This document shows, piece by piece, positions 33,617 to 42,407 of a stretch of 64,000 nucleotides of DNA. The notes under the pieces were generated by a model. That model searched no databases and had not been told where the DNA came from. It saw only the letters and a list, made by a program, of their open reading frames with translations. The stretch's first letter is position 1. Every line of letters begins with the position of its first letter. The DNA comes from Chryseobacterium angstadtii (lineage in GTDB: Bacteria > Bacteroidota > Bacteroidia > Flavobacteriales > Weeksellaceae), in the NCBI RefSeq assembly GCF_001045465.1, contig NZ_LFND01000002.1, forward strand, positions 124,001 to 188,000. Direction: 5' to 3'. A program made the translations under genes and the position numbers.

Positions 33617-35038
33617 TTAATTATATTTCAATCCCAGCTTCTCAGCTTCAGCAATCACAAATTTGGCTGCTTCTTCCCTGTCGTTGGGTATCTCTCCTTC
33701 CAGAATAGCTTCTTTTACTTTTTCCTTCAGAATTCCGATTTCTTTTCCGGGTTTAAGATCAAACATCTGCATGATTTCCTCTCCGGTGATTGGCGGCTGG
33801 AAATTACGTACCTGATCTTTTTCTTCAACTTCTTTAATCTTCACGGCAACGTATTCAAAATTCTTTTTGAATCTCTCCTGCTTTTTGGAATTTTTGGTCG
33901 TAATATCTGCTTTGCACAAGGTAAAAAGGTCTTCCAGATTTTCTCCGGCATCAAATAAAAGTCTTCTTAAAGCAGAGTCTGAAGCATCATCTGTAATCAG
34001 AGCAATAGGACGTGATGAAAGTTTAACCATTTTCTGAACATATTTCATATCGCTTCCCAATGGCTGCTTCAATCTGTGGAAAAGGGTTTTCACCATTTTT
34101 GATCCCAGAAACTCGTGTCCATGGAACGTCCAGCCTGTTCCTTCTACAAATTTTTTGGTCGGCGCTTTGCCCACATCATGTAAAAGAGCTGACCATCGCA
34201 GCCACAGATTGTCCGTATTTTCAGAAATATTATCAACCACTTCCAGCGTATGGTAGAAATTATCTTTATGGGTTTGTCCTTCTACTTCTTCTACTCCTTT
34301 CAGTTCAATCAGTTCAGGTATGATAAGCTTTAAAAGTCCCGTTTCTTCCATTAATCCCAATCCTACAGAAGGTTTTGCAGACATCATAATCTTGTTGAAT
34401 TCCACCATGATTCTTTCCATAGAAACAATTTTGATTCTTTCCGCTTCCTGTTTGATAGCATTCAAAGATTCTTTTTCAATGGTAAAGTTTAATGTGGAAG
34501 CAAAACGAACTGCTCTCATCATTCTCAACGGATCATCAGAGTAAGTTTGCGCTGGTTCCAAAGGAGTTCTTAAAATACCTTTTTCAAGATCTTCAACCCC
34601 ATTAAAAGGGTCTATTAATTCCCCGAAATTGGCTTTATTCAAAGAAATTGCCATGGCATTGATGGTAAAATCTCTTCTCTTCTGATCATCTTCAAGAGTT
34701 CCTCCTTCTACTTCAGGTTTCCGGCTGTTTTCGGTGTAGCTTTCTTTTCTGGCTCCTACAAATTCCAGTTCAAGATCTTTATATCTGATCATGGCGGTCC
34801 CGTACGTTTTAAAGACCGAAACTTTTAATTTGGGATCAATATCTTTGGCCACGGTCTGGGCAAGCTCAATACCGCTCTGTTCCGTTACAAAATCAATATC
34901 CGTAGATGCTTTTCTCTTCATCAGAAGATCACGGACATACCCCCCGACAATGTACACCGACTGGTTATTTTTCTCCGCGGCATCCGCAATGATTTTGAAT
35001 AGTTTTAAATTTTTATTTTGGGTAAGATTAATTTTCAT
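33617..35038 (-). CDS. cca: CCA tRNA nucleotidyltransferase with HD domain
   Basis: A 473-residue tRNA-processing enzyme. N-terminal pol beta-type nucleotidyltransferase: VYIVGGYVRDLLMKRKASTDIDFV (catalytic DxD in DIDF), then ELEFVGARKESY and RRDFTINAMA. Residues ~160-230 are the tRNA-binding linker (DDPLRMMRAVRFAS). An HD domain follows (WSALLHDVGKAP, HGHEFLG). The C-terminal ~100 residues are variable. Function: adds or repairs the 3' CCA end of tRNAs. Bacteroidota genomes often encode this HD-containing form. Monocistronic. Confidence 0.95.
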   Translation of the reverse strand: MKINLTQNKNLKLFKIIADAAEKNNQSVYIVGGYVRDLLMKRKASTDIDFVTEQSGIELAQTVAKDIDPKLKVSVFKTYGTAMIRYKDLELEFVGARKESYTENSRKPEVEGGTLEDDQKRRDFTINAMAISLNKANFGELIDPFNGVEDLEKGILRTPLEPAQTYSDDPLRMMRAVRFASTLNFTIEKESLNAIKQEAERIKIVSMERIMVEFNKIMMSAKPSVGLGLMEETGLLKLIIPELIELKGVEEVEGQTHKDNFYHTLEVVDNISENTDNLWLRWSALLHDVGKAPTKKFVEGTGWTFHGHEFLGSKMVKTLFHRLKQPLGSDMKYVQKMVKLSSRPIALITDDASDSALRRLLFDAGENLEDLFTLCKADITTKNSKKQERFKKNFEYVAVKIKEVEEKDQVRNFQPPITGEEIMQMFDLKPGKEIGILKEKVKEAILEGEIPNDREEAAKFVIAEAEKLGLKYN

Positions 35039-35083
35039 CGTTAATAAATAGATCGTCTTTTTCCAGCAATATATATTGTACCC

Positions 35084-35428
35084 TTAATCATAATGGGCAT
35101 ACATTTTATTAATTTTTCCTTCTTCATCAAAAAACATGACTTCCACAGCATATTTATCCATGATAGACTGATAGAACAAAGCCACCGAATCTACTCCTGC
35201 CGTAGATTGTATCAGTTCGAAATGCAAATCAGGGAATTTATCCAATACTTTTCTCCAATATTCACGGACCGCTTTCTTTCCTTTGAGCGTGCTTTCTGTT
35301 CCTCCTGCAGCCAGCTTAATCATAGGTGTTGTAATCTCAATATCCTCTGCATAATGGGAAAGTATCTCTTCAAGATCGTGAGAATTCCAGGCATTCATCC
35401 ATTCTTCAGCAAACTTTTGATGGTTCAT
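35084..35428 (-). CDS. nuclear transport factor 2-like (SnoaL) protein
   Basis: A 114-residue protein starting at MNHQKFAEEW (35428); a longer frame from 35503 adds an unlikely hydrophobic leader. It has the NTF2/SnoaL fold pattern: EEWMNAWNSHDLEEILSHYAED, then KAVREYWRKVLDKFPDLHFE and a terminal beta-sheet. Members are small cytoplasmic isomerase- or hydrolase-like domains with many roles; the substrate is unknown. Confidence 0.85.
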   Translation of the reverse strand: MNHQKFAEEWMNAWNSHDLEEILSHYAEDIEITTPMIKLAAGGTESTLKGKKAVREYWRKVLDKFPDLHFELIQSTAGVDSVALFYQSIMDKYAVEVMFFDEEGKINKMYAHYD

Positions 35429-35534
35429 GGCATGTCTTTTATAGGTTGAAGAATGCAAAGATAGAAATTTAAAAAAAGAAATCCTGCCAGTATAGATTGA
35501 CAAGATTTTAAAATGAAGGAGTTATTTTAGAATT

Positions 35535-36083
35535 TTATTCACGAAGAACCTTAATCCTGTTGTCACTCCAGATTTTTATCACGGAAGATCCTGAATATTT
35601 TGAGACCTTTTCCCGGTCTTCTTCTACCGCATAATCTACCAGCTTAATCATTTCCGGTGAAATATCCGAAAATTTCATGGGGCTTTTATCACCACTAAAA
35701 TTGGCAGAGGTAGAAACAAGCGGACGATTCAGTTTGGTAATAAGCTTTTTGCAGAAGTCTGTTTTTATCAGTCGGATTCCTATGCTGCCATCTTCAGCAA
35801 GCAGTTCTTTAGGAAGCCCGCGGGGATTTTCATAGACAATCGTTACAGGTTTTTCGCTTAGATCAATAATTTCCCAGGCCATTTCCGGAACATCTACCAA
35901 TTCCTGGAGTCTCTTCTCTGATTCTACAAGGATGATCATTGATTTGTTCTTTTCTCTTTTTTTGATGTCAAAAATTTTATTGACAGCTTCTATATTGGTG
36001 GCATCACAACCGATTCCCCAGATGGTATCTGTAGGGTAAAGAATAGTTCCGCCTGATTTGAGTATTTCTACAATATTTTCCAT
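35535..36083 (-). CDS. L-threonylcarbamoyladenylate synthase (TsaC/Sua5/YrdC family)
   Basis: A protein of ~182-187 residues (ATG at 36083 gives MENIVEILKSGGTI; another ATG at 36098 adds five residues). The YrdC signature is clear: GTILYPTDTIWGIGCDATN, then KSMIILVESE and KLNRPLVSTSANFSG. It makes threonylcarbamoyl-AMP for the t6A37 modification of ANN-reading tRNAs, the first step of the Tsa pathway. The short length fits TsaC rather than long Sua5 with a C-terminal domain. Cytoplasmic. Confidence 0.92.
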   Translation of the reverse strand: MENIVEILKSGGTILYPTDTIWGIGCDATNIEAVNKIFDIKKREKNKSMIILVESEKRLQELVDVPEMAWEIIDLSEKPVTIVYENPRGLPKELLAEDGSIGIRLIKTDFCKKLITKLNRPLVSTSANFSGDKSPMKFSDISPEMIKLVDYAVEEDREKVSKYSGSSVIKIWSDNRIKVLRE

Positions 36084-36183
36084 AATTAAACGGGTCATAA
36101 AACCTGAGGATAAAGGTAAAAAAACGGGAAGGGATTACCAAAAAATACGAAAATAAATGTTTTTTATTGGTGAATTTCCTAAG

Positions 36184-36423
36184 TTTTGGCTAAAGCCATA
36201 ATTGACCTTATTTCAATTATGATTCCGACACAAGAAACAATATTAAGTAATTGATTATTAAAATACTATCATTTATCGCAAAGGCAAACAAAGGATTTTT
36301 TTACATTTTGAATGTCTTTAAAGTTAAACAAAGCCACTTCGTTTATTAAAGTAATACAAAGCAGGATTAATCTCCATGTAGAAAATTCAGGTTGTTTCAA
36401 TAAAAAAACGGGCTAAAGCCCGT
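36184..36423. repeat. ggctaaagcc pair flanking dispersed repeat copy B
   Basis: The gap 36099-36510 has no gene. Bases 36184-36198 (ttttggctaaagcca) and 36408-36423 (acgggctaaagcccgt) match the paired palindromes at 10330-10384. Between them, 36244-36361 is the second copy of the dispersed repeat found at 4081-4194. The dispersed repeat thus appears nested inside the paired palindromes. Confidence 0.8.
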
Positions 36424-36510
36424 CTATCAAATTTGATAAAATATTGTTTAACATCCGTTATTCCTCTTCTCAAATCTTGACTCTTGGTTCTTGATTCTTG
36501 CCTCCAAACC

Positions 36511-37017
36511 CTATTCCAATACCGGCAAATACCTCTCCTTAATCACCGTTAAATGATGGTAATTATGTCCTGCAATCAGCTTTCCAATAGTTTCTACAGC
36601 TATTTCATTGCCGTTGGCAATACCTTTATTGCTTAAAACTGAAGGTTCAAGGGTTTCAAGAAGAATCTGAGAAGATTTTCTTACCAGCTTATACTCTTCC
36701 AGCAGTGAATCTAGGGATCTTTTATCGGCAAAAGAAGAAGCGGCATATTTTTCTTCATCAAAACCCGGCAGTTCCGCTGTTTCTCCTCTTGCGAACGCCA
36801 GAATCCTGTACTGAAATATTCTTTCGGTATCTGATAAATGGAGCAAAAGTTCTTTAAATGTCCATTTTCCTTCCGCATAGGCAAATCCGGCCTGCTCTTC
36901 GGTAAGGTTGGTGAATATTTCGATGGTTTGTTCTCCGGATTTTTTGAGTTCTCCCTTCCAGTCCTCAGAAGGAATCTGGTCCAGATATCTTTGTATGTAT
37001 TTTTGAAAATCAGACAT
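36511..37017 (-). CDS. DinB-family four-helix protein
   Basis: A 168-residue DinB_2-like protein (DinB/YfiT superfamily): WTFKELLLHLSDTERIFQYRILAFARG with the metal-ligand histidine, then a late histidine pair in AGHNYHHLTVIKERY. These proteins are metal-binding four-helix bundles; some are thiol transferases (e.g. with bacillithiol), but the substrate is unknown here. No signal peptide. An ATGA-rich simple sequence (about 37031-37072) lies upstream. Confidence 0.88.
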   Translation of the reverse strand: MSDFQKYIQRYLDQIPSEDWKGELKKSGEQTIEIFTNLTEEQAGFAYAEGKWTFKELLLHLSDTERIFQYRILAFARGETAELPGFDEEKYAASSFADKRSLDSLLEEYKLVRKSSQILLETLEPSVLSNKGIANGNEIAVETIGKLIAGHNYHHLTVIKERYLPVLE

Positions 37018-37145
37018 GCTTTTTGGTTATAAGTAATGAGTGATGAATGATGAGTGATGAGTGATAAATGATGCCACAAATTGACTATTGACTATTCACA
37101 ATTGACCATTCCCATTTTTAATTCTTAGTTCTTAATTTTTCATTT

Positions 37146-37598
37146 TTAATCTCCTTTGTTCGTCCATTCATAAAAATTCACAGAGTCATAAAGTTCGAAA
37201 CCGCAGGCGGGATATAATTGGTTTCCGACATCATTGCTTTTACCTGTTTCCAGGAGAACTCCGCAGGCATCTGATGATCTGCACAGCTCTTTGGATTCTT
37301 CAATCAATTCTTTGGAATATCCTTTTCCTCTATGGTTTTCGTTCACGTAAAGATCATTCAGCAGCCAGTAGCGCTGCATTCTGGTGGATGAAAATATAGG
37401 ATACAACTGGACAAATCCTGTTAGTTTACCTCCTTCTTCCGCCACAAAAATTTCTGAATCTTTATTCTCCATTCTTTTTCTGAGAAAATTCTCGGCAGAA
37501 GGGATATCTGATTCTTTGTGATAAAAAACCCTGTACTGGTCAAATAGCTCTGCCAGTTGATTCAGATCATGGGTGGTTGCTTTTCTGGTATTTTTCAT
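37146..37598 (-). CDS. GNAT N-acetyltransferase
   Basis: A 150-residue acetyltransferase starting at MKNTRKATTHDL (37598), 5 bases past the upstream stop; the frame extends to 37646 but overlaps that gene. The GNAT core shows FVQLYPIFSS, then NDLYVNENHRGKGYSKELIEES, the acetyl-CoA pyrophosphate loop (RGKGYS). C-terminal LLETGKSNDVGNQLYPACGFE follows. Small-molecule or peptide substrate unknown. Confidence 0.9.
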   Translation of the reverse strand: MKNTRKATTHDLNQLAELFDQYRVFYHKESDIPSAENFLRKRMENKDSEIFVAEEGGKLTGFVQLYPIFSSTRMQRYWLLNDLYVNENHRGKGYSKELIEESKELCRSSDACGVLLETGKSNDVGNQLYPACGFELYDSVNFYEWTNKGD

Positions 37599-37603
37599 AT
37601 TAG

Positions 37604-38086
37604 TTATAAATGGTGATCGTAGCTTAATACCCGTTTCATTTTCCACTGCTTATCTTCAAGAATCCACAGAATAGTAAATTTTGCGCGGCTTCCCTGCGTC
37701 CATTTTCCATTGGAAAATTCGAAGAAATCATGTTCACCTTCTTCAATAAAAGCGTATAAAACATTATTGCTATATAACGGATATACTTTTATACTGTTGG
37801 GAACCAGATCCCTTCTTATTTTATTGGGACCGCCACAGATGTTATTTTTAATGGAAGCGGTAAAAGCTTTTTCTCCGAAAGTGATTCCCCCTTTATCATG
37901 GTAAAATTCCAGATCGTTGCTTACGATAGATTGGTAATGAGAAAGATCACATTTATTAAATCCTATATCAAATATCAGACTGTCCAGCTTTTTGGCTGTT
38001 TTATACAATTCATCGGTGGTTTTTACCTGAGAATATGTAATCTGACTGAAAAGACTCAGGATTAAAATACATGTGATCTTTTTCAT
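37604..38086 (-). CDS. exported NTF2/DUF4440-like protein
   Basis: A 160-residue protein with a signal peptide (~1-19, ending TYSQ). The mature part fits the DUF4440/SnoaL pattern: DELYKTAKKLDSLIFDIGFNKC, then LEFYHDKGGITFGEKAFTAS and the end FTILWILEDKQWKMKRVLSYDHH. Probably periplasmic. It is 5 bases from the following acetyltransferase gene and thus likely cotranscribed. Function unknown. Confidence 0.82.
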   Translation of the reverse strand: MKKITCILILSLFSQITYSQVKTTDELYKTAKKLDSLIFDIGFNKCDLSHYQSIVSNDLEFYHDKGGITFGEKAFTASIKNNICGGPNKIRRDLVPNSIKVYPLYSNNVLYAFIEEGEHDFFEFSNGKWTQGSRAKFTILWILEDKQWKMKRVLSYDHHL

Positions 38087-38105
38087 TGTATGTTATGTTA
38101 AAGTA

Positions 38106-39245
38106 TTAAGAAAATGCTTTCTCAAGATCTGCGATAAGGTCTTCCGCATCTTCGATCCCTACACTTAAACGAACCAAGTCGTCTGTAATACCTAATTCTT
38201 CACGTTTATCCGCAGGAATAGAAGCATGAGTCATTAATGCCGGATGATTGGCTAAAGATTCCACACCGCCCAGAGATTCTGCCAGAGTGAAAACTCTTAC
38301 TCTTTCCAAAAACTTAACCGCATCTTCTTTTTTTCCTGATTTGAAAGTAAAAGAGACCATTCCTCCGGATTCTTTCATCTGAGATTTTGCAAGCTCGTAC
38401 TGAGGGTGAGATTCCAATCCCGGATAGATCACTTTGTCTACGGCAGGATGTGTTTCAAGATATTTGGCTACTGCAAGTCCGTTGTCTGAGTGACGCTGCA
38501 TTCTTAATGCCAATGTTTTGATTCCTCTTAAAACCAGATAAGAATCGTGAGGGCCTAAAATACCACCGCTTGCAAACTGAATGAAGTGAAGTTTCTCCCC
38601 CAATTCAGCATCTTTTGCGATCAATGCTCCGGCAATGACATCTGAATGTCCGCCCAAGTATTTTGTAGCTGAATGCATTACGATATCTGCCCCAAGATCA
38701 ATTGGTCTCTGAATATAAGGAGTCGCAAAAGTATTATCTACGGCTACGAGGATATCTTTTCCTTTGGCTATTTCTACTACCGCTTTGATGTCTACCAGTT
38801 TCATCAAAGGATTGGTTGGAGTTTCTACCCAGATCAGTTTTGTTTTATCTGTAATAACGTCAGCAATTTTAGAAACATCATCAAAATTCACGAACGTAAA
38901 TTTTAACTGGTATTTTTCAAAAAGCCTTGTGAACATTCTGTAAGTTCCTCCGTAAAGATCGTCTACTGCAATTACCTCATCTCCCGGATTCAATAATTTC
39001 AAAACACAGTCGATGGCTGCCAGTCCGGAACCGAAAGCCAAACCTCTTGCTCCGTTTTCAATACTTGCCAGAGAGTCTTCCAATGCCTGTCTTGTAGGAT
39101 TGGCTGCTCTTGAATATTCATATCCGGAATGTACTCCGGGACTTTTCTGTGCAAAGGTAGAAGTTAAAAATACAGGAACATTTACAGAACCTGTTGCAGA
39201 CTCGTGGTGCTGCCCTCCGTGAATTACTTTTGTATTAAAATTCAT
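38106..39245 (-). CDS. metB: cystathionine gamma-synthase/lyase-type trans-sulfuration enzyme
   Basis: A 379-residue PLP enzyme of the Cys/Met metabolism family, cytoplasmic. PLP lysine K195 in HSATKYLGGHSDVIAG, phosphate-binding FGSGLAAIDCVL, and AVDNTFATPYIQRP with the PLP-pairing aspartate. Gamma-synthase (O-acylhomoserine + cysteine) and gamma-lyase are hard to tell apart; the SGYEYSRAANPTR N-terminus is shared by both, so metB is a best guess. It follows a lipoprotein gene by 13 bases. Confidence 0.88.
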   Translation of the reverse strand: MNFNTKVIHGGQHHESATGSVNVPVFLTSTFAQKSPGVHSGYEYSRAANPTRQALEDSLASIENGARGLAFGSGLAAIDCVLKLLNPGDEVIAVDDLYGGTYRMFTRLFEKYQLKFTFVNFDDVSKIADVITDKTKLIWVETPTNPLMKLVDIKAVVEIAKGKDILVAVDNTFATPYIQRPIDLGADIVMHSATKYLGGHSDVIAGALIAKDAELGEKLHFIQFASGGILGPHDSYLVLRGIKTLALRMQRHSDNGLAVAKYLETHPAVDKVIYPGLESHPQYELAKSQMKESGGMVSFTFKSGKKEDAVKFLERVRVFTLAESLGGVESLANHPALMTHASIPADKREELGITDDLVRLSVGIEDAEDLIADLEKAFS

Positions 39246-39258
39246 AATATTTTATTTT

Positions 39259-39819
39259 TTATAAGCCTCCCATGAAAAAGTCGAGGCTTTTCGAAACATT
39301 GTCAGATTTTCTTTTCACATCCAGCTTTCCGTTGAAGGCATAAGCCAGAACCTCTATATCTTCGGGAACTTTATCCGGAACAGTTGTGGTGAAAGACACT
39401 TTATACTCACTGTTTTCATATTGGTCCTCCCCTGTTTCTTTAAGTTCTTCAAATTTTCCGTTGATTTTGAGAATGATTTTTTTCAGGGAATGATCTATAT
39501 AAGCAATATCCAAGCCGTTTCCTTTTCGGAAGTCCTCCATATTTGGAACAAGCTCAATAATAGATTCGCCTTCCATATCATGAGGATGCAGGCTTCCTTT
39601 TAACATCGCGGCAGGAATATCTTTCTCTTTGAATAAAGCGATATCCAAATTTTTATTTTCAGAAACTTTCTCCGTTTCGGAAACCGGAGTGTTTTCAGTG
39701 GCCGGAAGCTTCTCTGAAGTTACCGCAGAATCCAGTGTTTTCGTTTCTTTGGACTCCGTTTTTTTACTGCAAGCGGCCAACAATACCGCTGTACTGATGA
39801 TTAAAAGTGTTTTTTTCAT
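39259..39819 (-). CDS. hypothetical lipoprotein next to gldC
   Basis: A 186-residue lipoprotein; signal ends LLAAC (Cys17). An acidic, threonine/glutamate-rich linker follows (~20-60), then a compact beta-rich domain ending in a short hydrophobic tail. No family recognised. It lies 29 bases after gldC and 13 bases before metB. Confidence 0.78.
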   Translation of the reverse strand: MKKTLLIISTAVLLAACSKKTESKETKTLDSAVTSEKLPATENTPVSETEKVSENKNLDIALFKEKDIPAAMLKGSLHPHDMEGESIIELVPNMEDFRKGNGLDIAYIDHSLKKIILKINGKFEELKETGEDQYENSEYKVSFTTTVPDKVPEDIEVLAYAFNGKLDVKRKSDNVSKSLDFFMGGL

Positions 39820-39848
39820 GATATTTTGTGATTGGTGGAGTTTCTATC

Positions 39849-40175
39849 TTACATTTTGATGGCTGATTTTATCGCAAATTCTTCAGCGATCTGCTCTATC
39901 CACTGGGCAACATCTTCTTCTCCTGTTGCTCTCTGATAAGTGCTTCCTAAAGATACCAAAATCTGGTGGATAAACATCTTCATCTGATCTACAGGCATTT
40001 CTTTCGTCCAAAGATCAATTCTTAAAGCTTCCATCGCTTTGTCGTCCCAAACAGAAATCATAGTGGCTTTTGTCTGTTCTTTTTCTACACCGCCATCCTG
40101 AGCATTCCACGTTATATTTTCCGGAATGTGGTTCTCATCCAACTCTACATCTATTGTAATCTGAGTTTTTCTCAT
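39849..40175 (-). CDS. gldC: gliding motility protein GldC
   Basis: A 108-residue soluble protein matching GldC: ITIDVELDENHIPENITWNAQDGG, ATMISVWDDKAMEALRIDLWTKEMP and the QWIEQIAEEFAIKSAIK end. GldC is a cytoplasmic component connected to gliding and T9SS function in Flavobacteriia. In related genomes it lies directly after gldB; here an ABC transporter pair separates the two genes. It is 28 bases after the permease-thioredoxin gene. Confidence 0.9.
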   Translation of the reverse strand: MRKTQITIDVELDENHIPENITWNAQDGGVEKEQTKATMISVWDDKAMEALRIDLWTKEMPVDQMKMFIHQILVSLGSTYQRATGEEDVAQWIEQIAEEFAIKSAIKM

Positions 40176-40203
40176 ATCAATCTAAAATTTTTCCGCAAAG
40201 TTA

Positions 40204-42402
40204 CTACTTCTTCAGCTTATCTAAAATTTCTAAGAAGTTATCTTCATCAGGAAATGGCATATTAAAATTATAAATTTTCCCATCCGGATCTATAATGACA
40301 AATCTCGGAATACTCTGAATTCTGTATTTATTCATAAACGGCTCTGCATTGGCCAGCCAAAACTGCGGAATATTGGAAGGCTTTGTTTTCAGATAATTCT
40401 TCCATTTAGACTGATCCTGATCCAGACTTACCGATATAAACTGAATATTGTCGTAATATCTGTACTGGTAGCTTCTGGTTTCAAATACCGGACGGATCTG
40501 CTTGCATGGCCCGCACCAGCTTGCCCAGAAATCAATTACCACATATTTTCCTTTATATTTTGAAAACTGACTTTTTTTACCCTGTTCATTCAGAAGGACA
40601 AGATCCGGAAATACTGAACCTTTCTGCGAACTGTTGATCAGATCAATTTTCGAATACAACATTCCTTTATAATCTGCATTATCTACTTTTCCTATTTCAG
40701 CGGCAAAAAGTCGGTTTCTTGCTAAACTGTCCGTCTGAAGTTCAATAGCTTTTCCTAAATGTTTTGCCATCAGCTGATCTCTTGAAATTCCTTTAGGCAT
40801 TGCATTAATCTTTACAAAAAGAATACTGTCCGGATTAGACGTCTGGTCTTTATCTGAAAGCATCTGATCCAATTTATACTGAAGATAGCTGTTATCCTTA
40901 CTTAAAAGAGGTCCCGGTTTCTGAATATTTTCATTAAGCTCCTTAACAAATGAAGCAGGAGGTGCGAATTTCGGATCGTTCCAGGAAGTCATTTTTCTGT
41001 AGTTATTGATTTCGTTCAGATATTCAATAGCCATCTGCTGTCTTCTGTACATTTTATAATCTTCAGAAAGTGCATCATTTTCCGGGTCTGCAAAAACATT
41101 CAGGATTCTTTTATTGTCTTTCCAGTCAGATACTGCCAGTTCATAAAATTTCTTCGGATCGTTATTACAATTCTGCTGTTCAAGAGCATAACCAAACTCA
41201 TAGCCAAAAGAATTTTCTGTATTTTTATATTCCTGATCGGCTTTTCGATTAGATTTTAAGTAGCTTACCATATTGGCTCCATTGAGTTTAATATCAAAAT
41301 CAAACCAGTCGCCGCTTTTCATGACAATATCCAGTTTTTTACCTCCAAATTCAAGCACATACTCATCTAATGGAACAGGTTGCGTGGCTACCCAACTGAA
41401 AGTATTGTTTTTAACAGCTACCGCACCTATCTTTTTATGAAAATCTTTGGAATAGATACGCACTGAATCTATTTTTAAATCCGTTTCCAGTTTTCCTGTA
41501 ATCGAAACTCCGGTTCCGTCACTTTGATAAGGTTTAGGTTTCTGGAATATGTATAGAAATCCGGCTCCGAAAATCACTGTGGCAGCTGAGATCAGGATAT
41601 GCTTTTTATTTTTAAGGAAAGCATTTTTAAATCCTTTTCTGCTGTACCAGAAATACCCCAGTACAAGGAAAACAAACATCCAGAAAAGACTCATATATTC
41701 CGAATGTGAAATAAAATTGTTCAGGTTTCTTACCTCGGGAGCCTTCCAGAAAGTATATAATGAACTGTAAGGATTAAAGAAAAAAGACTGTTTCTGTACC
41801 AGCGATGTAATATTGGAAGCTATTCCCAAAGCACCGATAAGAAACGACCAGATGAATCCCTGAAATATCACCGAAACGCAAAGCTGAAGAGCTGCGATTC
41901 CCAGAACCGTTACACAGACTCTGATCAGGGTCTTCACCATCCAGACTGCATCAAAAGTAAGTAGTTTGGCTGGATCCGGATGAATATAATAATCTGCCAA
42001 CGCCAAAGTAATGTTGAAACCAAAATAAGAGATCACACATATAAAACTCAGCAACAGCAAAATAATATATTTAGAAAAATACAGATCGAATCTGCTTATC
42101 GGCTGCGTTTCCATGAGCTGCCAGCCATTATTTTTATGATCGGTCTGCGCAATTCTGTTGGCTGCAATAATAATGAACAGAAGCAGAATGAAAAACGTAA
42201 AATATTTAATCGCTTCACCACCTATTCCATCTTCGAAAACGGAGTATGGAAGTGTTCCTTCTTTGGCCAGATAAGACTTGAAAAAGTAAGGAACGTAGTT
42301 AATTAAAGGAACCAATGCTCCCAGAACTATAGCAATATAAGACAGTCCAAGTCCTTTTGTTTTCAGCCATTCTACATTGACTGCTGTTAATAATTTTTTC
42401 AT
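40204..42402 (-). CDS. ABC-2 permease fused to a TlpA-like thioredoxin domain
   Basis: A 732-residue protein. Residues ~1-275 are an ABC-2-type permease with about six transmembrane helices; another helix lies at ~275-292. Residues ~298-400 form a beta-rich domain like DUF4369 modules, ~400-590 is a helical linker, and ~600-732 a thioredoxin fold with CGPC (Cys630, Cys633) in FWASWCGPCKQIRP, a SIPRFVIID cis-proline region included. TlpA-type domains are periplasmic reductants, so the fusion puts redox chemistry on a transporter. It starts 5 bases after the ATP-binding gene. Substrate unknown. Confidence 0.9.
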   Translation of the reverse strand: MKKLLTAVNVEWLKTKGLGLSYIAIVLGALVPLINYVPYFFKSYLAKEGTLPYSVFEDGIGGEAIKYFTFFILLLFIIIAANRIAQTDHKNNGWQLMETQPISRFDLYFSKYIILLLLSFICVISYFGFNITLALADYYIHPDPAKLLTFDAVWMVKTLIRVCVTVLGIAALQLCVSVIFQGFIWSFLIGALGIASNITSLVQKQSFFFNPYSSLYTFWKAPEVRNLNNFISHSEYMSLFWMFVFLVLGYFWYSRKGFKNAFLKNKKHILISAATVIFGAGFLYIFQKPKPYQSDGTGVSITGKLETDLKIDSVRIYSKDFHKKIGAVAVKNNTFSWVATQPVPLDEYVLEFGGKKLDIVMKSGDWFDFDIKLNGANMVSYLKSNRKADQEYKNTENSFGYEFGYALEQQNCNNDPKKFYELAVSDWKDNKRILNVFADPENDALSEDYKMYRRQQMAIEYLNEINNYRKMTSWNDPKFAPPASFVKELNENIQKPGPLLSKDNSYLQYKLDQMLSDKDQTSNPDSILFVKINAMPKGISRDQLMAKHLGKAIELQTDSLARNRLFAAEIGKVDNADYKGMLYSKIDLINSSQKGSVFPDLVLLNEQGKKSQFSKYKGKYVVIDFWASWCGPCKQIRPVFETRSYQYRYYDNIQFISVSLDQDQSKWKNYLKTKPSNIPQFWLANAEPFMNKYRIQSIPRFVIIDPDGKIYNFNMPFPDEDNFLEILDKLKK

Positions 42403-42407
42403 CCGTG

